Source of the DNA: Streptomyces cyanogenus
GTDB lineage: Bacteria; Actinomycetota; Actinomycetes; Streptomycetales; Streptomycetaceae
Assembly (NCBI RefSeq): GCF_017526105.1
Contig: NZ_CP071839.1
Span: forward strand, 6,610,001-6,674,000
DNA: 64,000 nt
Direction of reading: 5' to 3'
Each line of letters begins with the position of its first letter. The first letter of the stretch is position 1. The notes below the pieces were generated by a model. The model ran no database searches, was not told the DNA's origin, and saw only the letters and a list, made by a program, of their open reading frames with translations. The position numbers and the translations under genes are program-made. This document shows, piece after piece, positions 57,566 to 64,000 of the stretch.

Positions 57566-57632
57566 ACTTGACGGTCGGTAAGTGGGTGCCTTAGCTTCTC
57601 CATTGTATTCACTTACCGTGCGGTTGGTAAGT
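57566..57632. promoter_or_regulatory. Two operator-like inverted repeats between the TetR and MFS genes
   Basis: Site A, 57566-57583, ACTTGACGGTCGGTAAGT. Site B, 57611-57632, ACTTACC, 8 bases, GGTAAGT, with perfect 7-bp arms. The GTAAGT half-site is shared. They lie between divergent start codons (57522 and 57712), where a TetR-type repressor normally binds. Confidence 0.7.
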
Positions 57633-57711
57633 AGGGTCGCCAGGCCGCCCCGCCGCACTTCCGGCCCGTGTCACCGGGTCGGCTCGCCAGACCTGATCAA
57701 GGGAGCAGACC

Positions 57712-59265
57712 ATGTCGCACGACCCGACCGCGGGAAGGGCGGCCGTCGTGGCACCGCCGAATCGCCGTTTGTTCGCCGTGATGACGGCGGCCGTGGTGGC
57801 GATGCTGCTCGCGGCGCTGGACAGCCTCATCCTGGGCACCGCCATGCCGACCATCGTCGGCGAGCTGGGCGGCCTCGAACACCTCTCATGGGTGGCCTCG
57901 GCGTACATGCTCGCAACCGCCGCCACGACGCCGATCTGGGGCAAGCTCGGCGACATGTACGGCCGCAAGGGGGTCTTTCTGACGTCGATCGCCCTCTTCC
58001 TCGCGGGCTCCGTCGTGGCGGGCCTTGCCCAGTCCATGGGCCAGCTCATCGGCTGCCGGGTGCTGCAGGGCCTCGGCTCCGGAGGCCTGATGGTCGGCGC
58101 GCTCTCCCTCATCGGCGAGCTGGTCACTCCGCGGGAGCGCGGCAAGTTCCAGGCCATGTCGTCGGCCGTCATGGGCGTGGCGATGGTCGGCGGCCCGCTG
58201 GCCGGCGGTTTCCTCACCGATCACCTGGGCTGGCGCTACTGCTTCTACGTCAACGTGCCGTTCGGCCTCGCCGCCTTCGTGACGATCGCGGTCGCGCTGA
58301 AGCTGCCGAAGCGGCGCTCCCAGGCTCCCATCGACTATCTGGGTGCCGCCCTGCTTGCCGCGGTGATCACCTCGCTGGTGCTGGTCACCACCTGGGGCGG
58401 CAGGCAGTATGACTGGTCGTCGCCGGTGATCATCGGCCTGATCGCGATCGCGGTGGCCGGGGCCTTCACCCTGCCGGCCGTGGAACGCCGTGCCGTCGCG
58501 CCGGTGCTGCCGCTGACCGTCTTCCGCAGCGCCAACTTCAGCTGGGCCAACGTCGTCTCCTTCCTCTTCGGCTTCGTGATGGTCGCCGCGATGACCTTCC
58601 TGCCGATCTACCAGCAGACCGTGCAGGGCGCCTCGGCCTCCAGCGCGGGACTGCTGATGCTCCCGCTTCTGCTCGGCATGGTCGGCACGAACGCGTTCGG
58701 TGGCCAACTCATGTCCAAGCAGGGCAACTTCAAGCTGTACGCGATCGCCGGCGGCGTCCTCCTCCTCGCCGGCATCCTTCTGCTCTCTCTGATGGACACC
58801 AAGACCGGACGCCTTGAGACCGGCACCTACATGGTGGTCTTCGGGGTCGGCCTCGGCCTGCTGATGCAGGTGACCCTGTCCGTGGCGATGGAGAGCGTCG
58901 AGATGAAGGACCTGGGCGTGGCCTCCTCCATGGTCACGCTCACCCGAACGATCGGCGGCGCCTTCGGTGTCTCGCTCGCCGGCATCATCTTCAACGAGCG
59001 GGTCACCGCGGGCATGGGCGCCGAGCGCGGCGCCATGGGTGGTGACATCAACAGGCTGAGCGCGGAGAGCCTGCTGAAGCTGCCGGAGCCGGTGCGCGAG
59101 GTCTACGAGAAGGCAGTCGCCGACGGCACGCACTGGGCCTTCCTGACCGTCTCGGTGGTCGCTGCGGCCGCACTCGCCGCCTCGTGGTTCATCAAGGCCA
59201 GGCCCAAGCCCGCGGCTCCGCCGCTCGCGACCGCCCCGACCGACCAGGTCGGCGCCGCCGGCTGA
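57712..59265 (+). CDS. DHA2-type MFS exporter, 14 transmembrane helices (LanJ type)
   Basis: 517 residues with the 14-helix layout of the DHA2 drug:H+ antiporter family. Helix 1 has MLLAALDSLILGTAMPTIVG (motif D1), followed by ATTPIWGKLGDMYGRKGVFL (motif A) and RVLQGLGSGGLM. Motif C is seen as MGVAMVGGPLAGGFLTDHLG. It should export the glycosylated angucycline and give self-resistance. It is under the divergent TetR regulator. ATG follows AAGGGAG. Confidence 0.92.
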   Translation: MSHDPTAGRAAVVAPPNRRLFAVMTAAVVAMLLAALDSLILGTAMPTIVGELGGLEHLSWVASAYMLATAATTPIWGKLGDMYGRKGVFLTSIALFLAGSVVAGLAQSMGQLIGCRVLQGLGSGGLMVGALSLIGELVTPRERGKFQAMSSAVMGVAMVGGPLAGGFLTDHLGWRYCFYVNVPFGLAAFVTIAVALKLPKRRSQAPIDYLGAALLAAVITSLVLVTTWGGRQYDWSSPVIIGLIAIAVAGAFTLPAVERRAVAPVLPLTVFRSANFSWANVVSFLFGFVMVAAMTFLPIYQQTVQGASASSAGLLMLPLLLGMVGTNAFGGQLMSKQGNFKLYAIAGGVLLLAGILLLSLMDTKTGRLETGTYMVVFGVGLGLLMQVTLSVAMESVEMKDLGVASSMVTLTRTIGGAFGVSLAGIIFNERVTAGMGAERGAMGGDINRLSAESLLKLPEPVREVYEKAVADGTHWAFLTVSVVAAAALAASWFIKARPKPAAPPLATAPTDQVGAAG

Positions 59266-59329
59266 GCGACCACACGCCACGAGGTCGGACCAACCCACAC
59301 GACAACGACGCGAGAACGGGGGCTGCACC

Positions 59330-59905
59330 GTGCAGGCAGTCGAGGCGAAAGTGCCGGGTGTCCACGTCCTGGCACCGAGGCAGATCAAGGACGAGCGCGG
59401 TGCCTTCTTCGAGTCGCTGCGCACCGACCTGCTCCAGGACGTCGTGGGGCACCCCTTCGAAGTGAAGCAGATCAACTACTCGGTGTCTCGCCGCAACACC
59501 CTGCGGGGGATCCACAGCGTCACCAGCCCGCCGGGGCAGGCCAAGTACGTCTCCTGCGTCCGCGGCGCGTTCCGTGACTTCGTCGTCGACCTGCGGGTGG
59601 GCTCGCCGACCTTCGGGCAGTACGACGTCAACCTCCTCGATGCCGCATCGGGCCGCGCCCTCTACATCCCGGAGGGCGTGGGGCACGGCTTCCTCACGCT
59701 CACCGAGGACGCCTGCATCTGCTACGTCCTGTCGAGCACGTACGTCCCCGGCACCCAGATCGACATCGACCCCCTCGACCCGGATCTCGCCCTGCCGTGG
59801 GGCTTCACCGAGCCGCCGCTGATCTCCGAGAAGGACAGGACGGCGCGTTCGCTCGCCGCCACCCTGGAGGCCGGACTCCTCTCGGAGTGGCCCGGCGGCA
59901 GCTGA
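59330..59905 (+). CDS. dTDP-4-keto-6-deoxyhexose 3,5-epimerase (LanZ1/UrdZ1 type)
   Basis: 191 residues, RmlC-like cupin. RNTLRGIHSVTSPPGQAKYV contains the catalytic His in RGIH; FRDFVVDLRVGSPTFGQYDV and LYIPEGVGHGFLTLTEDACI are the other conserved blocks, with the late Tyr replaced in part. It turns D- to L-configured 4-keto sugars for L-rhodinose; in trideoxy sugars it may act only at C-5. GTG start after GGGGG. Encoded right after the exporter, as in the landomycin order. Confidence 0.9.
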   Translation: MQAVEAKVPGVHVLAPRQIKDERGAFFESLRTDLLQDVVGHPFEVKQINYSVSRRNTLRGIHSVTSPPGQAKYVSCVRGAFRDFVVDLRVGSPTFGQYDVNLLDAASGRALYIPEGVGHGFLTLTEDACICYVLSSTYVPGTQIDIDPLDPDLALPWGFTEPPLISEKDRTARSLAATLEAGLLSEWPGGS

Positions 59906-60016
59906 CCGCGGGCCCCTTCCCCGGTCTCCTCCGACCCACGCACCCTGCTCGCATCGCGGACCACCCCCCGTTGGGCGGTGCGGGCGGGGTGCGTGCCTTC
60001 TCTCCCAAGGAACATG

Positions 60017-61216
60017 ATGCGTGTCCTCTTCGTCGTCACGCCCGTCGCAGGCCATCTCTCCCCCCTGGCGCCGCTGGCCTGGGCGCTCCGAGACGCGGGG
60101 CACGAGGTGCTGGTGGCGGGACAGCCCGACATCCTCGCCACGGCCCGTGCGGCGGGCCTGCACACCGCGACCGTCGGTGAGCCCTTCCGCATGGACGAGA
60201 TGCTGCTCGGACGGCTCCCCGCAGGGCAGCGGCTGCTCCAGTCCTGGGGGCGCTTCCCCGACCTGGCGCAGGCTGCCGACTTCGCTCGTTCCTGGGCGGA
60301 CCACAACAGGACCGTGCTGCCCGGCTACCTGGACCTCGCCCGCGCCTACGGCCCGGACCTGCTGGTCAGCGATGTACTGGAGTACAGCGCGCTGATCGTG
60401 GGCGGCGTTCTCGGGGTCCCCGTGGTGCAGCACCGGTGGGGCGTCGACCCCCTGTCGGAGCCCACCCGGGTCCAGGCCCGCGAGACCCACGCGGACCTCT
60501 GCGCGGCGCTGGGCCTGCCCGGTCTACCCGACCCGGAGACCGTGCTCGACCCGTGCCCGCCCACCCTCCAACTGCCCGACGTGACACCGGGAACGCCGAT
60601 CCGGCACGTCCACTCGCACGGCAACGGCAACCTGCCGGACTGGCTGCGGGCCGAGTGGGCGGCCGCGGCGGCGGACCCCGCGGCCGACCGGCCCCGGCGC
60701 GTGATCGTCTCCCTGGGCCGCAGCACCCTCGCACTCAACGGCGTGCCCCTCTTCCGGAGCATCCTGCGGGCGTTCGTGGATCTGCCCGGAGTCGAGGCCG
60801 TGGTGACGGTGGACCGGGAACACCGGGCGGAACTGGGCGAGCCGCCCGCCGGGGTACGGTTGGCCGACCCCGTCCCGCTGCACATGCTGTTCCGCACCGC
60901 CGACGCGGTCGTCCACCACGGGGGAGCCGGGACCACGATGAGCGCCGGCTACGCGGGGCTGCCCCAGCTCGTCCTGCCGCAGTTCGCCGACACGTTCGCG
61001 AGCGCCGGACAGCTCGTCCGCGCCGGAGCCGGCATCGCCCTGGAGACCGCGGCCGAGCAGGACGATCCCGCGCGGATCAGCGCCGCCCTGGACGAACTCC
61101 TCGCCGAGCCCCGGTACACGAAGGCCGCGGCGTCGCTCGGCCGGGAGATGGCCGACATGCCCGCGCCGTCCCGCGTCGTCGAGGGCCTCGAGAGGCTGGT
61201 CGGACATGCGGGTTGA
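60017..61216 (+). CDS. Glycosyltransferase (LanGT3-position)
   Basis: 399 residues, GT-B fold. VLFVVTPVAGHLSPLAPLAW opens the acceptor domain; VIVSLGRSTLALNGVPLF and VVHHGGAGTTMSAGYAGLPQ belong to the sugar-nucleotide domain. It is closest to the gene at 55714 among the window's genes. The two adjacent ATGs (60014, 60017) leave the start open by one codon; AAGG at 60007 fits 60017 better. Donor and acceptor cannot be told from sequence alone. Confidence 0.87.
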   Translation: MRVLFVVTPVAGHLSPLAPLAWALRDAGHEVLVAGQPDILATARAAGLHTATVGEPFRMDEMLLGRLPAGQRLLQSWGRFPDLAQAADFARSWADHNRTVLPGYLDLARAYGPDLLVSDVLEYSALIVGGVLGVPVVQHRWGVDPLSEPTRVQARETHADLCAALGLPGLPDPETVLDPCPPTLQLPDVTPGTPIRHVHSHGNGNLPDWLRAEWAAAAADPAADRPRRVIVSLGRSTLALNGVPLFRSILRAFVDLPGVEAVVTVDREHRAELGEPPAGVRLADPVPLHMLFRTADAVVHHGGAGTTMSAGYAGLPQLVLPQFADTFASAGQLVRAGAGIALETAAEQDDPARISAALDELLAEPRYTKAAASLGREMADMPAPSRVVEGLERLVGHAG

Positions 61217-61300
61217 CCCCCCTCGTCCGCACCGGCCGGTCCCGGTCCGTTCCCACGCGCTGTTCCTCGCCACCCCTGGTTCACGAGAAGAGGCAATTCG

Positions 61301-62287
61301 ATGAAGGCACTGGTGCTGTCGGGTGGCACAGGCACCCGGTTACGGCCCCTCACCCACTCCCTGCCCAAGCAACTGATCCCGCTGGCGGGCAGGCCGGTCG
61401 TGGCCCACGTCCTCGACAGCGTCCGGGACCTGGGCGTGCGCGAGACCGGCATCGTCGTCACAGACGGTGGTGAGCAGATCGAGCAGGCGCTCGGCGACGG
61501 CTCCCGGTCGGGCCTCTCCCTCACGTACTTCCGGCAGGACACGCCCCGCGGCTTCGGCCACGCCCTCTCGCTCGCGCGCGACTTCCTCGGGGACGACGAC
61601 TTCGTCGTGTACCGCGGCGACACCCTCGTCACCGAAAGCATCGCCGACCGGGCCGCCGCCTTCGCCGCGGAGCGACCCGCCGCGGGCGTCGTCGTGCCGG
61701 AGGCCGCCCCGGACGTCGAGCTCGTCCACTTCTTCACCCCCGCTGTCCATGAGGCGGTGGCCGCCCTCGCGGCGGACCGCCCCGGCGACGCGGTGACGCC
61801 GGCCGGTGCCGCCCAGTGGCTCCGCGCGCACGGCGGCGACGTACGGACGGGAACGTACACGGGGTACTGGCGGCGGATCGCGTCCGCCGAGGACGTGCTG
61901 GCGGCCCACCGCACCCTGCTCGACGGGCTGGCCCCGGCGATGGACGGCGACGTCGACGCGCAGAGCCGGATCACCGGCCACGTGGTCATCGAGCCCGGCG
62001 CCAAGGTCGTACGGTCCTGGATCGAGGGCCCCGCGGTCGTCTCCGCGGGCGCGCTGGTGGAGGAGTCCCACATCGGCCCGCACGCCACGATCGGCAGGGA
62101 CTGCTCGGTACACGGCACGCACGTCGACGACTCACTCGTCCTCGAAGGCGCCACGGTGTCGCCCGTCGGCCGTCTCCACGGCTCCCTGATCGGCCGGTTC
62201 GCGCACGTCAGCGCGGCCGGCCGGGACGGAGCGCCGCGCCGGAGCCTCGTCGTGGGCGACCACGCCCGGGTCGAGGTGGCGGAGTGA
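61301..62287 (+). CDS. Thymidylyltransferase paralogue with missing catalytic elements (LanZ2-position), TTA-containing
   Basis: 328 residues, homologous to the 355-residue enzyme at 45384 along its length, including the nucleotide loop GGTGTRLRPLTHSLPKQL and the C-terminal beta-helix. However, about 30 residues are missing between the two central regions, including the VEKP sugar-phosphate motif; LGDN reads RGDT; and the second metal-site motif WKDTG reads WRRIA. It is unlikely to make dTDP-glucose by the normal mechanism. Leu14 is coded by TTA (61340-61342). ATG follows AAGAGGCAATTCG. It may be a regulator of, or partner for, the active enzyme. Stop overlaps the next gene (GTGA). Confidence 0.85.
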   Translation: MKALVLSGGTGTRLRPLTHSLPKQLIPLAGRPVVAHVLDSVRDLGVRETGIVVTDGGEQIEQALGDGSRSGLSLTYFRQDTPRGFGHALSLARDFLGDDDFVVYRGDTLVTESIADRAAAFAAERPAAGVVVPEAAPDVELVHFFTPAVHEAVAALAADRPGDAVTPAGAAQWLRAHGGDVRTGTYTGYWRRIASAEDVLAAHRTLLDGLAPAMDGDVDAQSRITGHVVIEPGAKVVRSWIEGPAVVSAGALVEESHIGPHATIGRDCSVHGTHVDDSLVLEGATVSPVGRLHGSLIGRFAHVSAAGRDGAPRRSLVVGDHARVEVAE

Positions 62288-63261
62288 CCGGGACGGGCGG
62301 GCAGCGCCGCGTGATGGTGCTCGGCGGCACCGGATTCCTCGGCGGGCACCTACGGACCGCGTTCCGGTCCGAAGGCGCCCAAGTGGTCTGTGTCTCCAGG
62401 ACGTCACCCGGACCGTCGGCCCGCACCGGTGCGCCGGACGAATGCTTCATCGCGCTCGACCTGCTCACCGCGACTCCCCGGGAGCTGCGCGCCCTGTTCG
62501 CCGACACCGCCCCGGACGTCGTGGTCAACGCCGCGGGCGCGGTGTGGAAGGTGACGCCGCAGCAAATGCACCGGGCCAACACCGAGTTGACGACCACCGT
62601 GACAGCCGCGCTGTGCGAGACGTCCCCTGGCCCGCGGCTGATCCAGCTGGGCAGCGTGCACGAGTACGGCGCGGGCACCCGCGACAGCGGGCTGACCGAG
62701 GGCAGCACGGAGGCCCCCGTCACCCCCTACGGACGCTCGAAACTGGCCGCGTCGCGGAGCGTCCTCGACGCGGCAGCTGCCGGCGCGCTCGACGGTGTCG
62801 TCCTGCGCATGGCCAACATCGTCGGCCCCGGCGTCCCGGCCGGCAGCCTCCTCGGCGACATCGCGGCCCGCCTGGAGCGGTACGCCGAGGACCCCGGGGC
62901 CACCGATGCCGAGTTGCTCTTCCCCCCGCTGCGCGCGGAGCGGGACTTCGTCGACGTACGCGATGTCGTCGACGCCGTGCTCGCCGCCGCCCGTGCGCCC
63001 CGTGCCGAGGTCTCGGGCCGCGTCATCAACATCGGCAGCGGACGCGCGGTCCGGACCGGCGAGGTGGTCGAGCGGCTGCTCGCGCTGAGCGGGCTGCCGG
63101 TCCGACTCGTGGAACGGGCGGCCGACGGGGCCGCCCCGGGCGCCGCCGCGGACTGCCAGAAGCTGGACGTCTCCCGCGCCCGGCGGCTCCTCGGCTGGGA
63201 GCCGCGCCGGGACCTGGACGCCTCGCTGTCGGGGCTGCTGTCCAGCCTCTCCCTCGCGTGA
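62284..63261 (+). CDS. NDP-hexose 4-ketoreductase (LanZ3/UrdZ3-like)
   Basis: 325 residues, extended SDR. MVLGGTGFLGGHLRTAF is the cofactor loop (GxxGxxG); LIQLGSVHEYG holds the catalytic Ser and TPYGRSKLAAS the YxxxK pair. The C-terminal segment RVINIGSGRAVRTGEV binds the sugar nucleotide. By position it is the second 4-ketoreductase, for L-rhodinose (with the 3,5-epimerase and 3-dehydratase). GTG start inside the previous stop codon. Confidence 0.87.
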   Translation: MTGTGGQRRVMVLGGTGFLGGHLRTAFRSEGAQVVCVSRTSPGPSARTGAPDECFIALDLLTATPRELRALFADTAPDVVVNAAGAVWKVTPQQMHRANTELTTTVTAALCETSPGPRLIQLGSVHEYGAGTRDSGLTEGSTEAPVTPYGRSKLAASRSVLDAAAAGALDGVVLRMANIVGPGVPAGSLLGDIAARLERYAEDPGATDAELLFPPLRAERDFVDVRDVVDAVLAAARAPRAEVSGRVINIGSGRAVRTGEVVERLLALSGLPVRLVERAADGAAPGAAADCQKLDVSRARRLLGWEPRRDLDASLSGLLSSLSLA

Positions 63262-63347
63262 CGCCGCCCGCGCGAGTGACGTCCCCCGAACGAACGAAGC
63301 CGAGCCCGCCGTCGGCGCCACCGCCGGAATCCACAACGGAGAACCTG

Positions 63348-64000
63348 ATGCGTGTCCTCTTCGCAGTCTTTCCCGCCGCCGCCCATGTGCATCCGATCGT
63401 TCCGCTCGCCTGGGCCCTGCAGAACGCGGGTCACGACGTCCGGGTCGCCATCCACCCCGACGCCGTCGGCCTCGTCACGGAGGCGGGCCTCGCGGCCGTG
63501 CCGCTCGGGGCCCGCCACAAGCTCGCCGGAGTCGTCGAGTTCAACTCCAACCTCGACCTGCTCGACTCGCTCGATGACACCCTCTCGCTGGACACCGAGG
63601 ACGACAGCGCCCGCTGGGAGACCCAGTGGGAGGTGATGCGCAACGTCCTCCTGGTCTACCAACCGGTCCTGCCCGACCTGGTGGACTTCGTCCAGGACTG
63701 GAAGCCCGACCTGGTCGTCTGGGACCCGTTCTGCGTCCCCGCCGCCGTCGCCGCCCGGGTCGGCGGCGCCGCGCAGGCCCGCTTCCTGTGGGGGCGGGAC
63801 AACATCGGCTGGCTGCGGGCCAAGTCCCTGGAGCAGCTCGCGGCCCGCGGCGCGGGGCCGGCCGACGACCCGCTGGTGCCCCTCATGAGCGACATGCTGG
63901 CGCCCTACGGCCTGGAGTACGAGGAGGAGTTCCTCACCGGCCAGTGGACCATCGATCCGATGCCGCAGGGCATGCGGCTTCCCCTCGACCTGCCGTACAC
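63348..64000 (+). CDS. Glycosyltransferase, N-terminal part (LanGT4/UrdGT1a position; runs off window)
   Basis: 217 codons are visible; the frame is open at the right edge. VLFAVFPAAAHVHPIVPLAW is the N-terminal acceptor domain of activator-type macrolide/aromatic glycosyltransferases, followed by ALQNAGHDVRVAIHP and the conserved DWKPDLVVWDPF. The visible half looks closer to LanGT3/GT4-like rhodinosyl transferases than to the genes at 55714 and 60017, but the donor domain is cut off. ATG follows ACGGAGAACCTG. Confidence 0.87.
   Translation, partial: MRVLFAVFPAAAHVHPIVPLAWALQNAGHDVRVAIHPDAVGLVTEAGLAAVPLGARHKLAGVVEFNSNLDLLDSLDDTLSLDTEDDSARWETQWEVMRNVLLVYQPVLPDLVDFVQDWKPDLVVWDPFCVPAAVAARVGGAAQARFLWGRDNIGWLRAKSLEQLAARGAGPADDPLVPLMSDMLAPYGLEYEEEFLTGQWTIDPMPQGMRLPLDLPY

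Noticed and set aside
1..64000. CRISPR arrays, insertion sequences, tRNA and rRNA genes
   Set aside because: No regularly spaced repeats, transposase motifs, cloverleaf-like or rRNA-like sequence was noticed; very short or diverged elements could be missed by eye.

Overview
The window is from an actinomycete, almost certainly a Streptomyces. GC content is very high, GTG starts are common, ATGA/GTGA stop-start overlaps link many genes, and rare TTA codons occur in only a few genes. The angucycline and das loci are also typical of streptomycetes. All family calls come from reading the sequence and from recalled family knowledge; no database was searched.

Layout. (1) 1-1630: end of an acyl-CoA dehydrogenase gene, a RidA gene and a small secreted protein. 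(2) 1784-7645: a das-type chitosugar locus, with the GntR regulator dasR divergent from an ABC importer (dasABC) and a GH3 beta-N-acetylglucosaminidase. DasR-site-like elements lie between them, there is a hairpin after dasA, and a terminator closes the locus. (3) 7710-22271: two convergent gene sets that look like one unusual biosynthetic locus. The plus-strand set is a PhyH-type oxygenase, a glycosyltransferase-like protein, a fold-III PLP decarboxylase, a GNAT and an MFS exporter. The minus-strand operon holds a Pls-type membrane protein that has a carrier domain but no adenylation domain, a separate (partial C)-A-PCP-TE NRPS, a 2OG oxygenase, and the SbnB/SbnA pair for L-2,3-diaminopropionate. 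(4) 22.3-24.8 kb: degraded polyketide synthase pieces (two acyltransferase fragments, one thioesterase fragment) around one intact KAS III gene. (5) 25.1-33.6 kb: ordinary chromosomal genes (alcohol dehydrogenase, Rieske/DUF2231 protein, DUF1360 protein, YihY/BrkB, AI-2E family transporter, PAP2 phosphatase, a hypothetical DNA-binding protein) and a frameshifted hemerythrin-like pseudogene. (6) 33.96 kb to the right edge: a type II PKS cluster of the landomycin/urdamycin angucycline type, still open at position 64000.

How the angucycline genes work together. KS-alpha, KS-beta and ACP build the decaketide; the ketoreductase, aromatase/cyclase and TcmI-type cyclase fold it; two FAD oxygenases, one fused to an SDR, and a stand-alone SDR tailor it; a flavin reductase and a carboxylase beta/epsilon pair accompany them. 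NDP-sugar genes (thymidylyltransferase, 4,6-dehydratase, 2,3-dehydratase, 3-ketoreductase, 3-dehydratase, two 4-ketoreductases, 3,5-epimerase) are the set expected for D-olivose and L-rhodinose. At least four glycosyltransferase genes are present. A TetR/MFS divergent pair handles export.

Main points for follow-up: the split Pls/NRPS diaminopropionate locus; a second thymidylyltransferase paralogue that has lost two catalytic elements; a B12-domain-like protein without its cobalt-ligating histidine; a fused SDR domain with a broken active site beside an intact stand-alone paralogue; three TTA codons in three pathway genes; and fossil PKS fragments.
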